From: Promethearchaeota archaeon
GTDB lineage: Archaea; Asgardarchaeota; Lokiarchaeia; Sigynarchaeales; SOKP01
Length of the DNA stretch: 36,936 bases
Direction: 5' to 3'
NCBI GenBank assembly: GCA_014730295.1
Contig: WJIN01000070.1
Span: forward strand, 1 to 36,936
The notes beneath the pieces are model-generated. The model ran no database searches. It saw only the letters and a program-made list of their open reading frames with translations, and was not told the origin of the DNA. Both the position numbers and the translations under genes were made by a program. Below are positions 16,214 to 24,176 of the stretch, in pieces (position 1 is the first letter of the stretch; each line of letters opens with the position of its first letter).

Positions 16214-18553
16214 TTAGGTTCTTTGTTTAACTGGCACAAACATCTTGAAAAAATTTTGTTTCACGCTCACTCCCCCATGAAATTTAATAATGATCTTATT
16301 TCCCGAGAGTGTGGTTGCATGGAGACTATTATAAGAATCCCCAAAGCCATTAAAAATTATAATTTCTCCATCCGAGATACTAGAATCCAATTTTGAAGAA
16401 TCTTTTATTCTTAAATGCATCCCTGATTCAATATCTGCTAAATCATTAACATTATGGATGCTTGAAAAAGAGTATGTGCCAGCATAATTCTCTACTACAT
16501 AATCATATAGCTGTTTTAGTGGTTTTTTTTCTATTTCGACTACTTCTCCCTTAATCCCTCTCTTTGCAATCAGTAAAGCCGCAATTGCATGATCAACAAA
16601 TCCTTTGCTTTTAACTTCGCTCACTAGCTTCCCATCTTGCAATTGATATAAGGCCTCTTTAGTTGTTTTAAACTCATCCACAAGAAAAATGTCAGGGGGT
16701 TGGAATTTCGGTGTAGACACTTTTTCTTGAGCTTTCCTATCTATATCCTCAGTATATTTACTGTAATCTGTAATAATACACTCGTTATTGTCGCATGGGA
16801 TATTAAAATACTCAATTAAGAAATCAATAATAAACTTTGAACCGGGACCATTTCCAATAAATATTTTATTGATAAATTCTTTCTCATCACCCAAAAAAAG
16901 ATCCAGCTCCTCGTGAAGTTGATCCTTGGCAGCCATACGAGTTTTCGCATTTTTTATACTATCTTTTAGATTTACATACCAAAGAGAGGGAAGTTCCGAA
17001 CGCTCGATCATACAAAAACCAAAATGTCTAGTGCCGGGGTCAACCGAGAGGATTCTCTCACTCTGTTCGAAATTAAAAAGATTAATATCAGCTCTTCCGT
17101 TGGATATTTTCATCAATGAATTGAAGAATTTTTCGAATTCTTGATTTTTAACTTGTAAGAAAAATACATTCGCTTGAGATTGATACAAAACCTCAATATC
17201 ATACTTTTCGATAATGGAATAAATATCATGATAATTTTCTACTTTCACAATAACATCTTGATGTGGGACTATTTTAATTAGTCCTACTTTTTCTATAGCC
17301 TTCGCAATTGCTTGAGCGATATCATCCTCGTTTTTCCCCGCGAGGATATCCACGTGAAGTCCATCAAGATGAAATGCGTCATATGCCGTTGTCGCCCCTA
17401 AGATATCATACATTTTTTTCTGTTTTTTGCCTCTACGAGTAATGGTTATTTGTTTTTTAAAGCGTGGAGCAATTCGAACTCTAGCAGTGTTATAACGAGC
17501 TTTACTTTTTTTGTTTATGGTTATTATTCCTTTAACTTTAGATTTTGTAATTTTAAAATTAATTAGAGTCTCTAGGTTTTCCTTAATAAAATCAAACTGT
17601 ACATTTCCCAGTACCTGAATAATTACCTCCCTTTTTTCAATATAATAATCAAAAGAAGGAACAATTTTTTTCAGATTATCAAGGATTTCTATTCCTGTCT
17701 TAAATTTAACTGCATCATCAATCTGGATATGAAATTCTTTTCTTGGTTGGATCTCTGATAAGATACTGTCGATTTTAGCAGAGAAAAACTTTCCTTTATA
17801 ATATTTAGTTCCCAATTCAAATTTTGAATCTATATTTAATGAGGCTTGTACGATTTGCCCTTCATACGCAACTTTCAGGGGTTTTCCTTTTAAAGAAAAT
17901 AATTGCCGAATACGAACTTTGTCTGAGATGTAGGTGTTTGATTCTATTTTGCCAGAAAAAATTCCTATATTGATTAATTCCCCAATCCCTTTTTTTTGAT
18001 TATACCCTAAAATAATAAAAGCGGGTTCTTCATCATAATGTTCTCTATGTCTGACGTAGATAGATATCTTTTTAATTAATTCATCAATACCAAAGATTTC
18101 CTTTGCCGATGTTTTTATGATAGGATATTTTTTATCTCCTAATCTTTTGAGTTCTATTTCAATTTTCTGTATATCGGCTGTTCGGAGATCCATTTTAGTA
18201 GCTGCTATGATAACCGGAATATCTTTTTGGAGAGCTTTTTCATGAAGCCAGAAGGTCCTTGCTTGAAAGCCCTCATTTCCTGAAACAACTAAAACTAAAA
18301 GGTCAGCGAATTCAAGTCCAAGAGCGATACTTCCCTTGAAATCAGCATGACCGGGACTATCCAAGAAATTGAGTAAAACATTCTTATCTTTGAGCAAGAA
18401 TTGAATTACTTTCAAACTTACGGTGGTTCCATGATTGAGCTCATAATCGAGATTATCAGGAAATCTACCTACTATTCTGGATATTAAAGAGGATTTTCCC
18501 GCTTGAGAATGCCCAGCAACGAGCACATTGATAATTCGTTGTTTTTTCTCCAT
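16214..18553 (-). CDS. Translational-type GTPase fused to a YqgF/RuvX-like nuclease domain
   Basis: A 779-residue protein in one uninterrupted frame. Residues 1-175 are a GTPase domain of the translation-factor class: P-loop GHSQAGKS (14-21), DSPGH (65-69), TKMD (119-122) and SAKE (149-152). DSPGH is the class mark. Residues about 177-265 look like the beta-barrel domain II of such factors (GELINIGIFSGKI). Residues 270-490 are mixed and unassigned. From about 498 a RuvX/YqgF-like RNase H fold begins: SVDPGTRHFGF (503-513), FIGNGPGSK (565-573), VDEFKTTKEAL (625-635) and VDHAIAALLIAKRG (653-666). These match the order of RuvX motifs 'D.G....G', 'GlP..g', 'DER.TT..A' and 'D..AA..i'. Candidate metal-binding acids are D505, D626/E627 and D654. 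Residues 690-779 are a further small domain. In bacteria YqgF matures the 16S rRNA end. The fusion suggests a ribosome-linked role, which is inference. The gene is divergent from the heliorhodopsin gene. Confidence 0.85.
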   Translation of the reverse strand: MEKKQRIINVLVAGHSQAGKSSLISRIVGRFPDNLDYELNHGTTVSLKVIQFLLKDKNVLLNFLDSPGHADFKGSIALGLEFADLLVLVVSGNEGFQARTFWLHEKALQKDIPVIIAATKMDLRTADIQKIEIELKRLGDKKYPIIKTSAKEIFGIDELIKKISIYVRHREHYDEEPAFIILGYNQKKGIGELINIGIFSGKIESNTYISDKVRIRQLFSLKGKPLKVAYEGQIVQASLNIDSKFELGTKYYKGKFFSAKIDSILSEIQPRKEFHIQIDDAVKFKTGIEILDNLKKIVPSFDYYIEKREVIIQVLGNVQFDFIKENLETLINFKITKSKVKGIITINKKSKARYNTARVRIAPRFKKQITITRRGKKQKKMYDILGATTAYDAFHLDGLHVDILAGKNEDDIAQAIAKAIEKVGLIKIVPHQDVIVKVENYHDIYSIIEKYDIEVLYQSQANVFFLQVKNQEFEKFFNSLMKISNGRADINLFNFEQSERILSVDPGTRHFGFCMIERSELPSLWYVNLKDSIKNAKTRMAAKDQLHEELDLFLGDEKEFINKIFIGNGPGSKFIIDFLIEYFNIPCDNNECIITDYSKYTEDIDRKAQEKVSTPKFQPPDIFLVDEFKTTKEALYQLQDGKLVSEVKSKGFVDHAIAALLIAKRGIKGEVVEIEKKPLKQLYDYVVENYAGTYSFSSIHNVNDLADIESGMHLRIKDSSKLDSSISDGEIIIFNGFGDSYNSLHATTLSGNKIIIKFHGGVSVKQNFFKMFVPVKQRT

Positions 18554-18762
18554 TATATTGTGTATAATGATACATTAAATGTAAAAATTTAGATTAGATT
18601 GTAAAAATAAGGGTTTAAAGTCTTTATGGTTTAAGATTTATATTCCGATTTTTTTTATTGAAAATCAAAATTTATATTTTAAAATTTTTTTCTCTAATTT
18701 TTTTAGTTGAGATTCAGTTTAATGAAATAAATATCTTATTTTTTTTTATAATATCACAAAAT

Positions 18763-18773
18763 AATTTATATCC
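18763..18773 (+). promoter_or_regulatory. TATA-like box of the heliorhodopsin gene
   Basis: AATTTATATCC, centred about 27 bases before the ATG at 18795. At the usual archaeal TATA-to-start distance, transcription would begin at or within a few bases of the start codon, so the message is probably leaderless. No ribosome binding site is seen before the ATG. Confidence 0.55.
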
Positions 18774-18794
18774 AATTTTGTAATCAATTTAGTT

Positions 18795-19619
18795 ATGAAA
18801 TCTAATGAAAAAGAATCAGAATGGTTAATTCCAAAATCAGAAATCTCTTTCGAATATTTGACTCGATTCAATCGGAATATGATGTTTCTCCATTTAATAC
18901 AAGGAATCTTGATGATTATTCTCGGACTCTTACCAATATTTCAATACGAAGCAAATATTTACACCATATATCCAATATATTTCCCAGATGTAGCCCCAGG
19001 TCCCGAATTATTGTTCGAGTTTAGCGCTGTTGGAGCATTAGTAGGTATATTTCTCTTATTATCGGCGATCGCACATTTCTTAATAGCATATCCTCTAAAC
19101 AGAATGTATCAAGAAGATCTAAAGAAAGGAATAAATAAAGTGCGCTGGTTTGAATATGCTCTTTCCAGCTCAGTGATGATAGTATTAATCGCGATTTTTT
19201 TTGGAGTCAGAAGTTTCTGGTTATTATTTACTCTTTTCGTTTCCAATGCCCTTATGAATATGTTTGGATTAATTATGGAGCAATATAATGTATATACACG
19301 AAAGATGGGGGAAAAAATTAAATGGGGGCCTTATTATCTCGGAGTAATCGCGGGCGCAGTACCTTGGATCGTTATTACCGCATTTTTTATCACAGCAGGT
19401 TTAGAAGCAGCAGGAGAGATTCCCTTATTTGTATATTTGATTTACGGGATTGAATTGTTCTTTTTTAATACTTTCGCAATCAATATGATACTTCAATATA
19501 AAGAAGTAGGAAAATGGAAGGACTATCTATACGGTGAACGTGTATATATCATTCTTAGCTTGGTTTCAAAAACATTCTTAGCGTGGTTGGTGTTTTTTGG
19601 AGTTTTCCAACCTGCCTAA
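18795..19619 (+). CDS. Heliorhodopsin
   Basis: A 274-residue, seven-helix retinal protein of the heliorhodopsin family, which is inverted in the membrane relative to type 1 rhodopsins. The diagnostic third-helix motif is RWFEYALSSSVMIVLIA with E120, the expected counterion. The last helix has SLVSKTFLAWLVFFG with K259, the retinal Schiff-base lysine. H33 (FLHLIQG) and H94 (AIAHFL) fall where heliorhodopsin 48C12 has H23 and H80; 48C12's E107 and K241 match the spacing here within a few residues. Family members are not strong ion pumps. Proposed roles are light sensing, enzyme regulation or, in some viruses, channel activity. No retinal-synthesis gene is in the window. The gene appears monocistronic, with its own TATA-like box, and converges on an unknown membrane protein gene. 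Confidence 0.93.
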   Translation: MKSNEKESEWLIPKSEISFEYLTRFNRNMMFLHLIQGILMIILGLLPIFQYEANIYTIYPIYFPDVAPGPELLFEFSAVGALVGIFLLLSAIAHFLIAYPLNRMYQEDLKKGINKVRWFEYALSSSVMIVLIAIFFGVRSFWLLFTLFVSNALMNMFGLIMEQYNVYTRKMGEKIKWGPYYLGVIAGAVPWIVITAFFITAGLEAAGEIPLFVYLIYGIELFFFNTFAINMILQYKEVGKWKDYLYGERVYIILSLVSKTFLAWLVFFGVFQPA

Positions 19620-19681
19620 GTCTTATTAAACTCTTTTTTTTCATTTTCTCTTTATATTTTCAAAATCCCTCATACCTCTCC

Positions 19682-20131
19682 TCAATCGACTCCATGTTTT
19701 CCAGCATATATAGATGCTCCCAGCTGCATAAAATAGAAGATCATGGTAATTATCCCATAGATTACTCCTATTGCCCAGGTTATACCCCATGTTAGAATTA
19801 ATCCGATATAATATAATAATAGAAATGGAATTAAAATTCTATAATTCCGAGAATTTCGAAATTCTACTTTTTTAATATAATCGACTATTAGTGAAAACGC
19901 CATAAAGGAAAGTAAAATACTTGGAAAAATCCAAAACCACCATTCTCTTAATAAGAGAAGATTTCCAATGATGACAAGAAATAAAGGAACACCTAAAATG
20001 ATAAATAGCTTCCCAGAGATATCTGCCAAAGATTGATTTTTCACTCTCCCAATAAACATCAGAGATGCAAAAATGTTTGCCAGATTTATGATGATAAACA
20101 TACTAAAGTCTAATAATTGTTGATAATCCAT
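19682..20131 (-). CDS. Unknown multi-pass membrane protein next to heliorhodopsin
   Basis: A 149-residue hydrophobic protein with about five transmembrane segments (roughly 8-28, 39-60, 64-86, 98-117 and 120-142). Short polar loops include GRVKNQSL and KKVEFRNSRNYR. Notable residues are LANIFASLMF, REWWFWIFPS and FMQLGASIYAG. I do not recognise the family. It is not a lycopene or carotene-cleavage enzyme that I can identify: the histidine-rich motifs of Brp/Blh proteins are missing, with only one histidine near the C-terminus. It faces the heliorhodopsin gene tail to tail, 62 bases apart, across a T-rich stretch. The start is the ATG at 20131. Confidence 0.7.
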   Translation of the reverse strand: MDYQQLLDFSMFIIINLANIFASLMFIGRVKNQSLADISGKLFIILGVPLFLVIIGNLLLLREWWFWIFPSILLSFMAFSLIVDYIKKVEFRNSRNYRILIPFLLLYYIGLILTWGITWAIGVIYGIITMIFYFMQLGASIYAGKHGVD

Positions 20132-20307
20132 TTTGACTCAATTATATAGAATTTTGATTATTATTTATAATAAATATGGTGTATTAATAATTATATCTCT
20201 CCTATCAATCTTATAATGCTCTAAATACTCATTAATGATGATTATAAAAATATAAATAGTATATGATCTTAATTTTATCATTTTAAATTGAATTTGAAGT
20301 GATTGGT

Positions 20308-21465
20308 ATGAATGAAGATCTAATCAATTTATTAAAGGATAAGATGGGAAAATATTTTCTTGATGCCGAGGTAGCTGAATCAGTTGCCAATGAAGAATTA
20401 TATGGGTTGTTTAAGGACAGAAAAATAGATATCCTGCCTTTTAGAGTTAAGGTAGAGGGATATTCTTTTACGTATGTTGGTCTAATTTTCGAAGCTGTAC
20501 ATTGGGATGAGGGAGTCATAAAAATAGTATCAGTTATAGAGTTCCAACCCTCTAAGGTTTATCCAATCCCAGTAGCGTTCTTTTGCAATTCAGAACAAGG
20601 AATTTCATTTGCACCTGTGTTGGGACCGATGGATCCTGCAGAAGCTAAAACTGAAATTCCAGAACATTGGTGGACTAACCGCAGAGAAGACTTTGGAGCT
20701 GCCGCAGATAAATTTTCTAATTGGTTGAATAAGGAGATTAAAGGGAAAAAATTTGAAAAACAATTTTCTCCTTTCTATACATTTAAAAAAGGAAATTGGC
20801 ATACTAGCTTTTGTGAAATGGATTCGGTTAATATTAGTCCATCTAAAAGAGAAGGAATGGTGACCATCCGAATCTCAGAGTTTACTACCTTTTCCCCGAA
20901 AAAAACTAACTTTTTTCCCAAACATAAGTTGAGCAATACTCTGGATGTTTTTGAGCAGATTATTGAAAAATATAACGAATTTGTATCCGCTGTAGACTTT
21001 ACTAATTATCCTCATGATCCCTATCTATCTGGTCCAGAAGCGTTTGTATGTAAAAAATGTGAATCTCTCATTTTTCCTTCGAGCTTCGAGAGAAAAACTT
21101 TATTTGTTCCCTTGATAATGAGAGGGAAGACAGATGGAAAAACCCCGTATTATGAACTGCAATCTCAATGTCCTAATTGCGGAGAAAAACGTGATGTGAT
21201 TAGTCATCTTGATGATTTGAATACGATTAGTGCTGCTGGGGAGTTATTTTGGGTATGTCCGTTTGATTTAACCCCATATGAAATCGAGGATGAAAAGAAA
21301 AAGGACAATACTATCAAGCTCCAAATGAGATGTCCGAAATGTAATAATAAAGTGAAAAAAGAAATTGAAGAGAATTACCTTAATATGATTGGAAAGAGTA
21401 AGGGTATTCCTTCACCTAACTTAAGTATAGATCAAGGCACTAAATTTGTGAGGTATAAGTTTTAG
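20308..21465 (+). CDS. Unknown protein with C-terminal zinc-ribbon cysteines
   Basis: A soluble protein of 385 residues whose family I do not recognise. The first 250 residues are mixed helix and strand, with aromatic-rich conserved-looking stretches (EHWWTNRREDFG, YTFKKGNWHTSF, ISEFTTFSPKK). The last 130 residues hold cysteine pairs CKKC, CPNC and CPKC plus a lone C in WVCPFD. This is enough for two zinc sites and suggests one or two treble-clef or ribbon modules. I start at the ATG at 20308 because a GTGAT ribosome-like site lies four bases upstream; a GTG at 20299 is the alternative. A TATA-like run is at about 20245-20262. It forms an operon with the next gene, 13 bases downstream, so the two products probably act together. 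Confidence 0.75.
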   Translation: MNEDLINLLKDKMGKYFLDAEVAESVANEELYGLFKDRKIDILPFRVKVEGYSFTYVGLIFEAVHWDEGVIKIVSVIEFQPSKVYPIPVAFFCNSEQGISFAPVLGPMDPAEAKTEIPEHWWTNRREDFGAAADKFSNWLNKEIKGKKFEKQFSPFYTFKKGNWHTSFCEMDSVNISPSKREGMVTIRISEFTTFSPKKTNFFPKHKLSNTLDVFEQIIEKYNEFVSAVDFTNYPHDPYLSGPEAFVCKKCESLIFPSSFERKTLFVPLIMRGKTDGKTPYYELQSQCPNCGEKRDVISHLDDLNTISAAGELFWVCPFDLTPYEIEDEKKKDNTIKLQMRCPKCNNKVKKEIEENYLNMIGKSKGIPSPNLSIDQGTKFVRYKF

Positions 21466-21466
21466 A

Positions 21467-21473
21467 AGGTGAT
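21467..21473 (+). promoter_or_regulatory. Ribosome binding site fixing a TTG start
   Basis: AGGTGAT, a strong match to the archaeal anti-Shine-Dalgarno complement, lies five bases before the TTG at 21479. It begins one base after the upstream stop codon. It supports TTG as the start of the next gene. Confidence 0.7.
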
Positions 21474-21478
21474 ATTAG

Positions 21479-21943
21479 TTGGTTGAAAACTATAAAGCAA
21501 AGGAAAAATTGAAAAAAAAATTTCAATTAAAGAAGCCTAAATTTGATTCTGATTTTGATCACGTAGATATTGTATATAAGTCCCGAAGTCCTTGGGCTGC
21601 GGATAATTTTGATGAGTTTATTACGATTAATAATCAAATAAAGGCATTAGCAAAGAAAAATATTGAAGAATCTGGTCGTTCGATGAGAAAGGTATTTACA
21701 AAAATATTAGATGCGGCAAATGAGCGTGGGGAATTTGCCGAGCTTGCTCTTAATTATAACGTTGGATTGGAATTATTTTTGTCAGGCGTAATTAATAAAG
21801 ATAAAAATGAAGCAATGTCCGGTATTGAACAAATGAAGGAAGCTTTACAATTATGTGAAAATCTCCTCACTTGCTCTAAATATGCGAAAAAAATATCTAA
21901 ATATATTAGCTCAGCAGAGGCAGAAATGAATAATTTGGCATAA
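21479..21943 (+). CDS. Small helical protein, possibly MIT- or TPR-like
   Basis: A 154-residue protein of unknown family, starting with TTG after a clear ribosome site. Residues 1-50 are basic and polar (KAKEKLKKKFQLKKPKF then DFDHVDIVYKS). From about 52 it is all helical: a first pair of helices (NNQIKALAKKNIEESGRSMRKVF; DAANERGEFAELALNYNVG), then KNEAMSGIEQMKEALQLCENLL and KKISKYISSAEAEMNNLA. The last 80 residues have the look of a helical hairpin repeat such as MIT or TPR, with alanines at small-residue positions, but no diagnostic motif confirms either. It is the second gene of a two-gene operon with the zinc-ribbon protein upstream. It converges on the phosphatase gene. Confidence 0.7.
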   Translation: MVENYKAKEKLKKKFQLKKPKFDSDFDHVDIVYKSRSPWAADNFDEFITINNQIKALAKKNIEESGRSMRKVFTKILDAANERGEFAELALNYNVGLELFLSGVINKDKNEAMSGIEQMKEALQLCENLLTCSKYAKKISKYISSAEAEMNNLA

Positions 21944-21975
21944 TTATCTAAAACAAAAGTTATTTTATTTTTATT

Positions 21976-22434
21976 TTATTCTCTTCTTTTACCTTCTATA
22001 TTTTCAAAATAATCCAAAATAGATTCTTTAATCTCAATCGCAGGATAGATTAACCGAGATTGATAAACATACTCCAGAGCATCATCCCATGTCCATTCTG
22101 GGTGCGCTTTTAATAACCATGCAACAATAATTCCCCCTGAACGACTGATTCCCATGGCACAATGTACAAGTACCTTGCCCTTTTCAATCTGCTCATCAAT
22201 AAATTCTAAAATATCTTTTAAAAAGCTATGCGGGGGATACCAATCATCTGGAAAACCCCGATGAAGATAGGTAAATCCCAATGGGCGCGGATCATAGAGA
22301 TCCTCTTCCATAAGATTCACAATAGCAGTAATTCCCAGTTTCTTAAACTTTTGAAAGTTTAAGCGAGGCCAATAGGCTCCAATGTATAAATTCTTATGAA
22401 TCTTGTAAATTTGATCTAATTCCGGTTGGCTCAT
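21976..22434 (-). CDS. Dual-specificity protein phosphatase
   Basis: A 152-residue cysteine phosphatase of the DUSP class. The signature HCAMGISRSG holds the catalytic cysteine (C92) and phosphate-binding arginine (R98). An upstream aspartate pair in GFPDDWYPP (D63/D64) is placed to be the general acid. The N-terminal HKNLYIGAYWPRLN and LGITAIVNLMEE segments match the DUSP fold. It would remove phosphate from serine, threonine or tyrosine in proteins, or from other phosphoesters, in the cytoplasm. I use the ATG at 22434; a GTG two codons earlier is possible. It lies 33 bases downstream of the DUF1667 gene on the same strand, so it looks like the fourth gene of the glycerol-phosphate-type operon. 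That placement hints at control of that pathway but does not prove it. Confidence 0.88.
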   Translation of the reverse strand: MSQPELDQIYKIHKNLYIGAYWPRLNFQKFKKLGITAIVNLMEEDLYDPRPLGFTYLHRGFPDDWYPPHSFLKDILEFIDEQIEKGKVLVHCAMGISRSGGIIVAWLLKAHPEWTWDDALEYVYQSRLIYPAIEIKESILDYFENIEGKRRE

Positions 22435-22467
22435 TTTCACTGAAAAAGAAAAGTATGATTGATATTA

Positions 22468-22863
22468 TTACTTAATGGCCTTCATATCCCGACTTGCAAT
22501 TATATTGGCGTCTTGCCCCACAACATTTTCGATTAGAATATCTCCCATTTTAATTGGGGCTTTCACAACGGTTTTGGCGATTTCTTCCAAAGCATCGTTT
22601 AATTTTTCTTTAGGAATTGCCTTATCCACTCTTACCGGGACTAATGGTAAAAACCCATTTACCACCCTAATGGTGGTAGTGAGCACGCGTTTAGGCTCAT
22701 AGAATTCTTGCTTCGCATATTCTAAACCCCTCTTGCAGGTATAGCCTTCGAAGGTGACCTCTCCTTCTGGTGTCTCTTTTACTTCGATCTCACAACCAGT
22801 TGGACATACGATACATCGTATAGTCTTAATTACCCCCGAATCTTCGCAACTTTCCACATTCAT
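22468..22863 (-). CDS. DUF1667 cysteine protein of the GlpA/GlpB-like cluster
   Basis: A 131-residue protein of the DUF1667 family. The N-terminal cysteine set (IRCIVCPTGCEIEV, then YTCKRGLEYAKQE) supplies four cysteines that could hold an Fe-S cluster. RVLTTTIRVVNG and LVPVRVDKAIPKEKL are the family core. DUF1667 genes nearly always accompany GlpA-like and GlpB-like flavoproteins, including in Thermotoga and Thermococcales near glycerol kinase, and the protein is thought to be a small electron-carrying or structural subunit. Its start overlaps the upstream gene's stop by four bases (ATGA), which implies translational coupling and a complex of the three products. Confidence 0.88.
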   Translation of the reverse strand: MNVESCEDSGVIKTIRCIVCPTGCEIEVKETPEGEVTFEGYTCKRGLEYAKQEFYEPKRVLTTTIRVVNGFLPLVPVRVDKAIPKEKLNDALEEIAKTVVKAPIKMGDILIENVVGQDANIIASRDMKAIK

Positions 22864-24176
22864 GATTCTTCCTCCTCTTCCTCTTCATCGATTAATGGTT
22901 CGGGTCGTGGAATAACCTCAACAATTAACTCACTACAAGTCGGATTTATTTCTAATTTTGCCATATCTAATTTAAGCTCAATCATTTCACTTGGGATAAC
23001 ATATCTTTTCTTTCTCTTATAGATGACTCTATTTGTTTCATCCTTTATTTGAATTTGAACTCTACGATCAGGTCGTCTGACGCGGAATGTAAAAACAACT
23101 TTATCTGATAAATCGGAGACATTGATAAGATCAGGTTTCACATAATTTACATTTTCTCCGGCGATACAGAGAATTTTTCCACCTTTTTTAATTTCCTTCC
23201 CATATCGTTCCTCGATATAATCTACCGCTTCTTTTCCAGCTCGTTTCGCCTCAGCAGAGACCCAATCAACTAAATCATGGACTTGAAGGACATTACCACA
23301 AGCAAACACGCCTTCAAGAGTAGTTTCCAAATTATTGTCCACAATAGGACCACCCATATCGGATATTTCGGCGCCAGCCTCTTTGGTAAGTTCATTTTCT
23401 GGGATAAGTCCAACAGATAATAAGAGCGCGTCACATTCTATAAATCGGTCAGTTCCGATTATTCGGTCAAAATTTCGGTCGACCTTACTAACGGTGACTC
23501 CCTTAAGACGGTCCTTTCCATGTATTTTTGTGACTGTATAACCAGTAATTAATGGAATGTTATAATCCTCTAAACATTGGACTTGATTTCTTATCAATCC
23601 GCTCACATATGGCTGAATTTCTACGACTGCCTTCACATTACACCCTTCCCAGGTCAATCGTCTCGCCATAATCATTCCAATATCTCCACTTCCTAAGATA
23701 ACATAAGTCCGACCAGGTAAATACCCTTCAATATTTACAAATCTTTGTGCTTGACCCGCGGTGTAAATACCAGCTGGTCTAAATCCAGGAATATTAATGG
23801 CCCCTCTGGTGCGCTCTCGACATCCCATCGCTAAGATTATCGATTTAGCAAAAATTTTTATCATTCCTTCATCTTTATTAACCGCATAAATTTTCCTATC
23901 TGGAGTGATTTCAATAACCATAGTATCTAATTTATAGGGAATATTTAATTCTTTAACCTCATTAATGAATCTCTGAGCATATTCTGGACCCGAAAGCTCC
24001 TCACCAAATTCTGTAAGTCCAAATCCAACATGTATGCATTGGAGTAGGATTCCACCTAATTCTACGTCCCGCTCTAAGATTATAGTTTCGTATCCTGCCT
24101 TTTTTACTTCAATTGCCGAAGCTAAGCCGGCAGCTCCACCGCCGATGATCGCAACATCCGTTTCATAAGTTTTCAT
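22860..24176 (-). CDS. GlpB-like NAD(P)/FAD-dependent oxidoreductase subunit
   Basis: A 438-residue flavoprotein with two dinucleotide-binding folds. GGGAAGLASAIE near residue 12 binds FAD, and VILGSGDIGMIMARRLTWEG (about 158-177) binds NAD(P) or a second nucleotide. The C-terminal FAD contact is GVFACGNVLQVHDL. Residues after about 345 form a beta-rich extension with an acidic tail of glutamates. The family is the NADH-oxidase-like partner of GlpA-type dehydrogenases. It probably takes electrons from the GlpA-like subunit and passes them on through the DUF1667 protein. Four-base overlaps at both ends couple it to its neighbours. No redox disulfide CxxC is visible in the FAD domain, so it is not a thioredoxin reductase. 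Confidence 0.85.
   Translation of the reverse strand: MKTYETDVAIIGGGAAGLASAIEVKKAGYETIILERDVELGGILLQCIHVGFGLTEFGEELSGPEYAQRFINEVKELNIPYKLDTMVIEITPDRKIYAVNKDEGMIKIFAKSIILAMGCRERTRGAINIPGFRPAGIYTAGQAQRFVNIEGYLPGRTYVILGSGDIGMIMARRLTWEGCNVKAVVEIQPYVSGLIRNQVQCLEDYNIPLITGYTVTKIHGKDRLKGVTVSKVDRNFDRIIGTDRFIECDALLLSVGLIPENELTKEAGAEISDMGGPIVDNNLETTLEGVFACGNVLQVHDLVDWVSAEAKRAGKEAVDYIEERYGKEIKKGGKILCIAGENVNYVKPDLINVSDLSDKVVFTFRVRRPDRRVQIQIKDETNRVIYKRKKRYVIPSEMIELKLDMAKLEINPTCSELIVEVIPRPEPLIDEEEEEEES

Noticed and set aside
16214..18553. Two genes merged by an assembly or reading error
   Set aside because: The frame is continuous from 18553 to 16214 with no internal stop, and I saw no internal ribosome site before the nuclease-like part. 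A misjoin cannot be fully excluded without reads.
18795..19619. A light-driven ion pump or schizorhodopsin in place of a heliorhodopsin
   Set aside because: The third helix has the RWFEYALSSS pattern and the last helix SKTFLAW with the K259 context of heliorhodopsins. The pump-type aspartate pair and DxxxK pattern are absent.
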